Below, in pieces: positions 15,637-22,939 of a DNA stretch of 40,383 bases. Numbering within the stretch: position 1 is the first letter of the stretch; each line of letters begins with the position of its first letter. A program made the translations under genes and the position numbers. Source of the stretch: Bacteroidales bacterium (GTDB lineage Bacteria; Bacteroidota; Bacteroidia; Bacteroidales; Muribaculaceae); contig QAMW01000024.1 in assembly GCA_003150235.1 (NCBI GenBank), forward strand, positions 1-40,383. Reading direction: 5' to 3'. The notes under the pieces are model-generated. The model did not search any database. It saw only the letters and a program-made list of their open reading frames with translations, and had not been told where the DNA came from.

Positions 15637-15665
15637 CGTCAGAACACCTTTTAACCTTAAGAAAC

Positions 15666-16610
15666 ATGAATACTGATTCCGACCACACACCTTTATACGG
15701 CGAATCAGGTCTCCCTGCAGGGAGTCTTGAGTCCTGTTATGTTGAAAATACACCACCGGCAATGACCGATGATAATGCTGAGATAGGTCGGGCTCTGGAG
15801 GAATCGGGATTTTTGCCTGAAATGCAGCACAACGACCTTTTCAAAGAATATTACCGTAAGGTGGCGACCGGACCGGGCGTCGACTGGAAGCCTTACCGCA
15901 GAGCCCGTTTTACCCTTCAGGCCATGAATCGACAGGGATGTATCGAATGGCCCGTACAGCCTCCCGCTACGGCTATAGCCACTCCCGACAGTAATCCGGA
16001 AAAGAGTGTTGCCGCGATGAATGAGTTGCTTGACCGCGAATTGTCACGCCCCCGATTTTCGCGACCACTAATCGATTCATATCAGTCACCAGAGCTTTTT
16101 GCCGACTATAAAGTTCTGTCAAAATCGGAGATTAAGGATAATCTGATTGTGATGCTTGCCGTCATCGGGCTCGTTATAGTGACAGGTATAGGCGTGTATT
16201 TTGCCATCCTGTACAGCCGACCCGCTATTGGCGCGGCAGCCGGCGGGGGTGCAGTTGCTGTCGGCATTGCCGTTGCCACACGTATGGGTCGCCTTTGGCA
16301 TAACCGGTTCACAAAAACCTACTCATTGGTCAGAATGTTGGTCTGTGCTGCGATTCTTTTCTCAAAAGTGGCATGGAATGCCGCCTCATCGGCATATTCC
16401 CAATTTATCGACCTGTTCGGTGAGATTCTCTCCGGTCGGATATTCGGGTTGGTCCTCTGCTTGATTCTGACCGCCATGACGATAATTACTAATTTGAAAT
16501 TAAACCGCACCTACTCGCCGTCAGCTGGAAAGACCCTCGGCTGGGTTGAGGCGCTTTGTTTGACATTTGCTGTCGGTGCGTTACTCTTTTCAGCGACAGC
16601 AGGTAAGTAA
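15666..16610 (+). CDS. Hypothetical multi-pass membrane protein
   Basis: A 314-residue protein that I do not recognise. Residues 1-155 are soluble, acidic at first (MNTDSDHTPLYGESGLPAGS) and then charged and proline-containing, with no signal peptide. From about residue 158 there are four or five hydrophobic helices: 'IVMLAVIGLVIVTGIGVYFA', 'GAAAGGGAVAVGIAVA', 'LVRMLVCAAILFSK', 'IFGLVLCLILTAMTIIT' and 'ALCLTFAVGALLFSA'. Its stop overlaps the ATG of the Sel1 gene (TAATG), so the two are co-translated. Its promoter is at 15629-15636. The pair is probably a small membrane module of unknown role. Confidence 0.7.
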   Translation: MNTDSDHTPLYGESGLPAGSLESCYVENTPPAMTDDNAEIGRALEESGFLPEMQHNDLFKEYYRKVATGPGVDWKPYRRARFTLQAMNRQGCIEWPVQPPATAIATPDSNPEKSVAAMNELLDRELSRPRFSRPLIDSYQSPELFADYKVLSKSEIKDNLIVMLAVIGLVIVTGIGVYFAILYSRPAIGAAAGGGAVAVGIAVATRMGRLWHNRFTKTYSLVRMLVCAAILFSKVAWNAASSAYSQFIDLFGEILSGRIFGLVLCLILTAMTIITNLKLNRTYSPSAGKTLGWVEALCLTFAVGALLFSATAGK

Positions 16611-17515
16611 TGGCGTATCTTATCCCTCTCTTTATCCTTTTCCTCTCCTCCGTCGTTTTCAGCTCATGGCGGAAAAGAAAGTCCGACAGTTATTCATCGC
16701 TGAATGAAAACAAGCTGCCGGTCAACATGGTCGTACCGCCGTCGGGGTTCCTCTCCGGCATATTGAGAAAAGCGGCGGTAAAAAGCGGTCTGATTCTACT
16801 GTTTACAATCATCACCCCGCGACGCGGCAGCATAGCAGCAATGCCGTTGAAGCCGGCTCATGAGGTAGCTGAAATTCTCGAATTGTTCCGCGACATCGCC
16901 AATCGCCCCGAAAATGCCGGAGTGGCGGTGCAAATGCTCGGCGAAATTGATTCATCACTCCGATGGTCCATGCAATATGCCGCCGAATACTACCTGCGGC
17001 AATCTGACCGTCGGGACGACATCTGGCAACTCTTTATTCAAGGGGTCATCCTTCTCAAAGGGAAGGCATCCCTCGCCGAAGCCGGACTGTTGCTGCATCG
17101 TGTGGCTGACAGCGGTTTTCTACCTGCATGCACATTTCTCTCTGACCTGTACCTTAGTCAGGGCGCATGGGACAAGGCGTTACAGGCGGTCATCGCCGCC
17201 TCCGAGGCGGGATATGCCCCGGCGATACACTGCCATGCTTACAATATTTATCTATCTACCCTCGGCAAAATCTTTCAACACCGCTCTATGTCCGAGGCGT
17301 TCAGGCTTTTTTCCTTGGCTGCCGAAAAGGGCTTTCCACCCGCTCTAACTGTCGTGGGCGAGATGTATCTCCAAGGCTACGGCGCGGCTGTCGCGCCCGA
17401 CCCGTCAATTGCGCTATATTATCTTGAACGCGCTTATAAGGCAGGGGAAAGCAGTTGCATCCCACTGCTTCGCCGCGCGCGGGCTGCTGTAGGAGAATGT
17501 ATCCTCGGTTTTTAG
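16610..17515 (+). CDS. Membrane-anchored Sel1-like repeat protein
   Basis: A 301-residue protein with an N-terminal hydrophobic helix (LIPLFILFLSSVVFSSW) and a second hydrophobic patch near residue 60 (SGLILLFTIITP). Helical Sel1/TPR-like repeats follow from about residue 150: 'AEAGLLLHRVADSGFLPACTFLSDLY', 'ALQAVIAASEAGYAPAIHC' and 'AFRLFSLAAEKGFPPALTVVGEMYLQGYG'. Such repeats mediate protein contacts. It overlaps the preceding membrane protein gene by one base and probably partners with it. Function unknown. Its stop lies 14 bp from the stop of the convergent antitoxin-like fragment, and no terminator is obvious between them. Confidence 0.75.
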   Translation: MAYLIPLFILFLSSVVFSSWRKRKSDSYSSLNENKLPVNMVVPPSGFLSGILRKAAVKSGLILLFTIITPRRGSIAAMPLKPAHEVAEILELFRDIANRPENAGVAVQMLGEIDSSLRWSMQYAAEYYLRQSDRRDDIWQLFIQGVILLKGKASLAEAGLLLHRVADSGFLPACTFLSDLYLSQGAWDKALQAVIAASEAGYAPAIHCHAYNIYLSTLGKIFQHRSMSEAFRLFSLAAEKGFPPALTVVGEMYLQGYGAAVAPDPSIALYYLERAYKAGESSCIPLLRRARAAVGECILGF

Positions 17516-17529
17516 TTGTCTTCCGACCT

Positions 17530-17709
17530 TTACTCTCCCTCCGCCGTTGCTATCGGGTAGTGGATTTTTTCGTATGCTTCAACCACATCAGAGACAATGG
17601 TCAGTTCAATGGCGTTTTTGTCGCTTGCCGGAGTTTCTTCCGTCACGAGCGGCAAAAGGTCCTCAATACGGTTGAGTGCATACTCATATTGCTGTTTTGA
17701 AATCTCCAT
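17530..17709 (-). CDS. Truncated HigA-like antitoxin, N-terminal domain only
   Basis: A 59-residue protein starting MEISKQQYEYALNRIEDLL and ending AYEKIHYPIATAEGE. It resembles the N-terminal dimerisation segment of HigA-type antitoxins, in which 'YxxALxRIExLM...VxAYExxHYPI' precedes an HTH domain. Here the stop comes just after the HYPI motif, and no HTH or toxin gene follows, only the end of the convergent Sel1 gene. I prefer the ATG at 17709 over a TTG at 17739, because the similarity begins there. It may be a decayed antitoxin, an orphan anti-addiction fragment, or a small protein of its own. It starts 43 bp after the GT8 gene and is probably on the same transcript. Confidence 0.55.
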   Translation of the reverse strand: MEISKQQYEYALNRIEDLLPLVTEETPASDKNAIELTIVSDVVEAYEKIHYPIATAEGE

Positions 17710-17751
17710 ATCTTCACACTTAGATGGTTGAACAATCAATTCTTAAATGTG

Positions 17752-18714
17752 TTACCGGGCGGTGAAGCCGTAAGCCTCTATCGAGCGGTGACGGTAGTAG
17801 CCGCCTATCCCGAGGCGAGCCATGACGTGATGCACCATGCCGAACAGCGGATTAATCTTTGCCTTCGCCGGACGATGGTCGGCAAACTCCGTCATGTCAA
17901 GATAACGGTTGTATTCACTCGCAAAAGGATTGGCGCAATTATTATGCCACGGCTTTTTCCTCCCGACAAAATGAGCTATCACCGTGCGGCGTATCTCCTC
18001 GCGCGCCCTCGCCAGCGCATAGCGGCGGCATCCGGGCCGGTTTTTCAGGAAGCCGCTCTGTATGTTCCATCGCAACGGGAGGAGTACACGGTTTTTCCAC
18101 AAACATACATTCAGGAGGTCCTGGTCATTTTCACGTATGCGTTCATGAAACCCGTCGAGATACAGCATCAGCCGCTTCAATATCTTGTTTTCACGCCAGT
18201 AATCGAGATTCATCACCATGACCCCCGAGTTGAAATAGGTGTAATTATCGGGCAGACGCAACCTTACGAGTGTCTCCTGATTGCCGCTCGAACTATCTTC
18301 CACCGCTGCAAGCGCCTTGTCGGTGAGGTCGACATCCCATAGAGGGCGTATATTACCGAGCACGAGCAGATCGGAATCAAGATAAAGCACTTTATGGATT
18401 GACAGGGGCAGGATTGCAGGCAAGAAACAACGCAGATATGCCGTGACGCTGACATAATCGCCACGACGTACCGGGCAGCTTTTCAACAACTCGTCGTCGA
18501 CCTTGTGCATCACCAGCCTGCAGCCGTATTTACGCTGCACGATATCGGAAAGGAGCACCCGGTTGGCGGGCATAAGATAAGTGGTCACGACATGAATGAT
18601 AATCATATCGTCGGGATTGTTTTCCAACAGTGAAGTAAACATGACAGCACACTGACGGGCATATCTGTCATCGACATTGCATACCACCTCAATAGGATCA
18701 TCAATATTTCTCAT
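17752..18714 (-). CDS. Glycosyltransferase family 8
   Basis: A 320-residue GT-A fold retaining transferase of the family that includes LPS galactosyl- and glucosyltransferases (RfaI/RfaJ). The opening 'IEVVCNVDDRYARQCAVMFTSLLENN' is the nucleotide-binding start. The metal-binding DxD is D113-S-D115 in 'VLYLDSDLLVLGN', and 'YFNSGVMVMNLDYWR' is the family acceptor/donor loop. It probably extends the LPS core or another surface glycan in the cytosol. It has its own -7 element at 18762-18769. The nearest glycan genes lie beyond the Sel1 pair, so it may be a stand-alone transferase. Confidence 0.9.
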   Translation of the reverse strand: MRNIDDPIEVVCNVDDRYARQCAVMFTSLLENNPDDMIIIHVVTTYLMPANRVLLSDIVQRKYGCRLVMHKVDDELLKSCPVRRGDYVSVTAYLRCFLPAILPLSIHKVLYLDSDLLVLGNIRPLWDVDLTDKALAAVEDSSSGNQETLVRLRLPDNYTYFNSGVMVMNLDYWRENKILKRLMLYLDGFHERIRENDQDLLNVCLWKNRVLLPLRWNIQSGFLKNRPGCRRYALARAREEIRRTVIAHFVGRKKPWHNNCANPFASEYNRYLDMTEFADHRPAKAKINPLFGMVHHVMARLGIGGYYRHRSIEAYGFTAR

Positions 18715-18761
18715 GGGAATAAATGTGCTTAAAAATTTATGTCAGGTATCAGTTATTTTTT

Positions 18762-18769
18762 CAAATATA
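18762..18769 (-). promoter_or_regulatory. Promoter -7 element of the GT8 gene
   Basis: TATATTTG on the minus strand, an exact TAnnTTTG match. The predicted start near 18757 gives a leader of about 43 nt. No well-placed -33 element is seen. Confidence 0.5.
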
Positions 18770-18883
18770 TACACTTTTTAAGCAAAAACCGACATTCTCC
18801 CGAAACTTTAACAGGATTGTATTATCTCAGAAAACCGTAGCCTCATGAATAAACATAGGAAGCACTTCCTGCGTTAGGCATAT

Positions 18884-19879
18884 ATGCGACTATTAATCTC
18901 TTTACTGACAGCCCTGACGGCAATAGCTTGCCGCACAAATGCAATCAACAATGACAATACTGACACAATGGATGGAATGAAGACTATTTACTTTGCAGGA
19001 GGATGCTTCTGGGGCACCGAGCATTTTTTCAAGCAGATTGACGGAGTGGCAGCGACCACTGCCGGTTACGCCAACAGCAGTGTGCCCGACCCTAGCTACA
19101 AGCAGGTGTGCAGCGGCACCACAGGCGCGGCGGAAACAGTCGAAGTAAGCTATGACCCGGAGCTGATTGACCTGCCGACACTCATCAACATGTATTTTCT
19201 GACCATAGACCCCACCTCGGTCAATCGTCAGGGAAATGACCGCGGCACCCAATACCGCACCGGAATATATTATACCGACAGCACACAGCAACGCATAGCC
19301 CTCGACGCCGTGAAAGCCCTTGAGAAAAGAATAGGGCGGCAGGCTGCGGTAGAAGTAAAACCGCTGCAAAACTTTTATCCCGCCGAAGAGTATCATCAGG
19401 ATTATCTCGACAAGACACCGGGAGGCTACTGCCATATTGACCCGATGCTGTTCACCATGGCTAAAAATGTGCGCAAGCTTACCCCCGACCAGGAAGCCGT
19501 GACACGCCACAACGCCACCGAGCCGCCATTCCGCAACGCTTACTGGGACGAGGATCGCGATGGCATATATGTCGACGTGACCACGGGCGAGCCACTGTTT
19601 CTCTCGACCGACAAGTTTGACGCCGGCTGCGGCTGGCCGAGCTTCACGCGCCCGCTCAACTCCCGCTCCGTAACCGAACTGCCCGACACCACCCACGGCA
19701 TGACACGCACGGAGGTAAGGAGCACTCTCGGCGACGCACATCTCGGACACGTGTTCAACGACGGACCGCGTGACCGCGGCGGTCTGCGCTACTGCATCAA
19801 CAGCGCCTCATTACGGTTCATTCCCCTTGAAGAGATGGAAGAGGCGGGATACGGCAGATATATCCCGCTGATAGAATAG
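18884..19879 (+). CDS. msrAB: Bifunctional methionine sulfoxide reductase MsrA-MsrB, exported
   Basis: A 331-residue fusion that reduces both stereoisomers of oxidised methionine. A short hydrophobic leader (MRLLISLLTALTAIAC) with a lipobox-like end suggests export or lipid anchoring. The MsrA domain (about 32-195) has the catalytic Cys41 in 'AGGCFWGTEHFF'. The MsrB domain (about 205-325) has 'DKFDAGCGWPSFTRPL', 'AHLGHVFNDGP' and the catalytic Cys304 in 'LRYCINSASLRF'. The two zinc-binding CxxC pairs of many MsrB proteins are absent, so it is the metal-free type known from Neisseria PilB. Electrons should come from a periplasmic thioredoxin-like protein not in this window. It converges on apbE with a 12-bp gap. 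Confidence 0.93.
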   Translation: MRLLISLLTALTAIACRTNAINNDNTDTMDGMKTIYFAGGCFWGTEHFFKQIDGVAATTAGYANSSVPDPSYKQVCSGTTGAAETVEVSYDPELIDLPTLINMYFLTIDPTSVNRQGNDRGTQYRTGIYYTDSTQQRIALDAVKALEKRIGRQAAVEVKPLQNFYPAEEYHQDYLDKTPGGYCHIDPMLFTMAKNVRKLTPDQEAVTRHNATEPPFRNAYWDEDRDGIYVDVTTGEPLFLSTDKFDAGCGWPSFTRPLNSRSVTELPDTTHGMTRTEVRSTLGDAHLGHVFNDGPRDRGGLRYCINSASLRFIPLEEMEEAGYGRYIPLIE

Positions 19880-19891
19880 CTCCGTCAATAA

Positions 19892-20896
19892 TCAGCGCCC
19901 GACCGCCGGGAAACCTGCGGTACGGGTTACCGCCCAGCGGGCAGTGTCGCCTGCGGTGACGAACATCGCCGACACTCCTGCCTGCGACTCTATCATCGCC
20001 ACGGCGCTGTCAAGGGGCATTATCATGCAAGCCGTGGCAAACGCGTCGGCAGTCATACACTCAGGCGCGATGACCGTTGCCGACAATATACCGGAAAGCG
20101 CCGGCTTGCCGGTAAAGGGGTTTATGGTGTGACCCATCGACTTGCCGTCGATGACCCTGTAGTTGCGGTAATTGCCCGAAGTGGCTATACCGCAGTCGCT
20201 CACTTCGATCACACCCATGTTATCATGTATCACAGAGTCGGCAGACTCTAAGGGGGCATCAATCCTGATGCGCCACAAGGAACCTCGCGGACTTTTTCCT
20301 GCAACAGCAATCTCCCCGCCGATTTCTATCATGTAGTCGGCGACACCGTTGCGCTTCATCATCGCGCCTATAGCGTCGGCGCCATATCCCTTGGCGATGG
20401 CGCTGAAATTCATCATTGTCAGCGAATCTTTTTTTACCACACGCCCCGCAGAATCGAGGCGGCACTCATTTATGCCCACGAGGCGACGCGCACTGTCGAC
20501 AGCCTCCTCGGCAGGGGGCACCGTCTCATGACCGTCAGTACCGAATCCCCAAAGATTCACAAGCGCACCCACCGTGGGGTCAAACGCACCTCCGCTGACA
20601 CGGCTCACACGCTGCGACTCCAGAAACACCTTGCGAAACATCGAGTCGGTCGTGAACGACTCGTTACGATTGATACGGCTCACCACCGAAGAGTCGTTGA
20701 ACGCCGACAATGACATCTCGACCTGCTTCATCACCCTATGGATTGAATCATCGAGCGTGACATTAGAGGCATACGTGATATGGTAGACGGTGTTCCACAC
20801 GACACCTTCGGCAGAGCGGAAAGGCTTGCGGGTGTCACATGAATATATCATACACGCCATCATCAAGATAGCGCTTACAAAATGGATGCGTTTCAT
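19892..20896 (-). CDS. apbE: FAD:protein FMN transferase ApbE (lipoprotein)
   Basis: A 334-residue periplasmic flavin transferase. It attaches FMN covalently to Thr/Ser of targets such as NqrB, NqrC and RnfG. The leader MKRIHFVSAILMMACMIYSC ends in a lipobox with Cys20, so it is probably tethered to a membrane. Family motifs are present: 'NFSAIAKGYGAD', 'YMIEIGGEIAVAGKSPRG' and 'HTINPFTGKPA' (the H-x-I-N-P-x-T-G Mg/FAD site). I use the ATG at 20896 rather than a TTG one codon earlier. Target genes (Nqr or Rnf) are not in this window. It has a -7 promoter element at 20919-20926. Confidence 0.92.
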   Translation of the reverse strand: MKRIHFVSAILMMACMIYSCDTRKPFRSAEGVVWNTVYHITYASNVTLDDSIHRVMKQVEMSLSAFNDSSVVSRINRNESFTTDSMFRKVFLESQRVSRVSGGAFDPTVGALVNLWGFGTDGHETVPPAEEAVDSARRLVGINECRLDSAGRVVKKDSLTMMNFSAIAKGYGADAIGAMMKRNGVADYMIEIGGEIAVAGKSPRGSLWRIRIDAPLESADSVIHDNMGVIEVSDCGIATSGNYRNYRVIDGKSMGHTINPFTGKPALSGILSATVIAPECMTADAFATACMIMPLDSAVAMIESQAGVSAMFVTAGDTARWAVTRTAGFPAVGR

Positions 20897-20918
20897 CAAA
20901 TTTAGTTAAAAATATAGC

Positions 20919-20926
20919 CAAATATA
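20919..20926 (-). promoter_or_regulatory. Promoter -7 element of apbE
   Basis: TATATTTG on the minus strand. The start near 20914 gives a leader of about 18 nt. No matching -33 element was found. Confidence 0.5.
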
Positions 20927-21013
20927 CACGATAACAGCGATTTTGTTCACGATTTTATGTTTAAAAACCATTAAAAAATCTTACGAAATATATCTTTTTT
21001 CCATAATTATCAC

Positions 21014-21021
21014 TAACTTCG
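21014..21021 (+). promoter_or_regulatory. Promoter -7 element of the lipoprotein/DUF5723 pair
   Basis: TAACTTCG differs from TAnnTTTG at one base. It lies in a T-rich setting, with a T-run about 20 bp upstream that may serve as the -33 region. The start near 21026 gives a leader of about 37 nt. Confidence 0.45.
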
Positions 21022-21062
21022 CACCTATAATATTTTTTTATTTTAATCAAAAGCAACACTCT

Positions 21063-22901
21063 ATGAACAAATTATCACGCATCAGTACTATGATAGGCAC
21101 ATCTATTATAGCGCTTGGCTCGTTTCAGAGCTGTGTCGATGATGACTATGATCTCAGCAAGGACATGAACCTTGTAGTGAATGTTGGCGGCGGACAGCTA
21201 TCAGTTCCCGGCAGCAGCACGGAACTGTTTTCTCTGGAAAAACTGCTTGACCTCGACCCTGAATCGTCAATCAAGGCGGCTGACCAGGCATTAGCCGACA
21301 AATACGGACTCGCCGTGGGCGACTACCTGCTCGTGCAGAGCGGCGATCCCACCAGCTCCAATTTCAAGATCGACCCTATCCACATCAATCTTGACGGCGG
21401 TGCACATGCAGAGAGCACGGTAAGCTTCCCCGCAATTCCCGCCGATCTGCCCATACCTGTCAACAGTGTGTCGGTGACTCTCGGCGCACAGAGCAATCTC
21501 GATGAATTCAACCTCGGCATAGGGGCTTTTGAAAACATTATCGACCTTCACGAAAACAATGTGACTGAAGAGGTAGTGTCACTCACCCACGTCGCCACCG
21601 ATATAAACATGACGCTCTTTATCCAGTTCACAATTCCCGGATATTCGGAGCTTGTCACAATCAACGAAGGATTCCAGATCAACCTCGGACCCAACTTTGA
21701 AGTAGAGCTTGGCGCCAACTACCCCGCCGGCTGCCGGATTGTAAAAGAGGGCAATGACAATATCGTACGGTTCACCAGTGATGTCGCCGTGTCCAACGAG
21801 GGCTGCGAGCTCGACCTCCACGTAACCGGCATCGACCTCAAGGACACCGACGTGTTTGACGCCAACCACAATTTCAACTTCACCAACAAAATCGTCACCA
21901 CCGGCAAGCTGTCGCTTGCAGTAGTGGCCGGCGGTCCGGCAATCAACATGACCATCATCACCAACGTAGGCTCAGCCAGCGGTGAAATCACTTCGGTCAG
22001 CGGAATCGTAAACCCGGTAATCAATCCCGAGACATTCTCATTTGAAATCAACGATATCCCCGACTTCCTCAAAGAAGACGGAAACACTCTTGACATCGCT
22101 AATCCGCAGATTTATCTTACCATCACCAACCCCACTCAGGCAAAAGTCAAGGTGTCGATACAGCTCACCCCGATTATCGACGGCTCGGCAGTGGCAGCCA
22201 ACAAGGTTGACATCAACGACATCGTGCTTGTACCGGGCGAAAACAAGATTGTCATCTGCCGCCAGGATAAAAATATCGCCACAGGATACACCGTCAAGGA
22301 AGTAGGCAATCTCAACAACCTCATCATGACGATACCTAACCGCATCGAAGGCGAAATCACTGCAAGCGTGGTGCAGGAGACCACTACCTTCGCCCTCGGC
22401 ACCGACTATAGCGTAAGAGCCGAGAATGAGGTAATCGCACCCCTTGCATTCGGCAACAACCTGAGCTTCACCTACAGCGACACCGAAGAGGGCTGGGACA
22501 CCGACCTGGGCAAGTATGACTTCAATGAGGCGCGTATCGAGATGGAAGTGTCAAACACCGCCCCGCTCAACTTCAACCTGGAGGCAACTCCGATTTACAA
22601 GACAGGGGGCAGCCGCGACGGCGTAAAGATAACCATCGAGAAGGGTGCCATAGCCGCGGGCACACTCGCCAACCCCTCAGTATCGCAGGTGGTAATCTCA
22701 CTGAAAGGTAATGGAAACAGCTTTACCTCAACAAATTCATCAAGCAGCCTCAACGGTCTTGACGGTATCGAATACAAGCTTGTCACCAACAATAACGAGG
22801 AAGTTGCCGGAATACCCATCAACGAGGGACAGGGCATGAAATTCACCGAGATACGCGCCCGCCTGATCGGTGGTGTAACCGTTGACCTCAACGAACTGTA
22901 A
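21063..22901 (+). CDS. Large unrecognised lipoprotein
   Basis: A 612-residue exported lipoprotein. The leader MNKLSRISTMIGTSIIALGSFQSC ends at a likely lipid-modified Cys, followed by an acidic stretch (VDDDYDLSKD) of the kind often associated with surface exposure in Bacteroidetes. The body is beta-rich and Ser/Thr/Asn-rich, with recurring segments such as 'ITNVGSASGEITSVSGIV' and 'FEINDIPDFLKEDGNTLDIANPQIYLTITNPTQAKV', suggesting stacked Ig-like or LEA-like beta domains. I do not recognise a named family. The ATG at 21063 is chosen over an earlier in-frame start because it gives the lipoprotein leader and follows the promoter. It lies 38 bp before DUF5723, so the two probably form an operon. 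Confidence 0.8.
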   Translation: MNKLSRISTMIGTSIIALGSFQSCVDDDYDLSKDMNLVVNVGGGQLSVPGSSTELFSLEKLLDLDPESSIKAADQALADKYGLAVGDYLLVQSGDPTSSNFKIDPIHINLDGGAHAESTVSFPAIPADLPIPVNSVSVTLGAQSNLDEFNLGIGAFENIIDLHENNVTEEVVSLTHVATDINMTLFIQFTIPGYSELVTINEGFQINLGPNFEVELGANYPAGCRIVKEGNDNIVRFTSDVAVSNEGCELDLHVTGIDLKDTDVFDANHNFNFTNKIVTTGKLSLAVVAGGPAINMTIITNVGSASGEITSVSGIVNPVINPETFSFEINDIPDFLKEDGNTLDIANPQIYLTITNPTQAKVKVSIQLTPIIDGSAVAANKVDINDIVLVPGENKIVICRQDKNIATGYTVKEVGNLNNLIMTIPNRIEGEITASVVQETTTFALGTDYSVRAENEVIAPLAFGNNLSFTYSDTEEGWDTDLGKYDFNEARIEMEVSNTAPLNFNLEATPIYKTGGSRDGVKITIEKGAIAAGTLANPSVSQVVISLKGNGNSFTSTNSSSSLNGLDGIEYKLVTNNNEEVAGIPINEGQGMKFTEIRARLIGGVTVDLNEL

Positions 22902-22939
22902 ACCTTATTTTCCATTAAACCAAAGAAGATAAACCAACT

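Noticed and set aside
18902..19750. Leftward open frame of 282 codons opposite msrAB
   Set aside because: It lies wholly antisense to a gene with clear catalytic motifs and has no recognisable domain or promoter. It is an expected shadow of GC-rich coding sequence.
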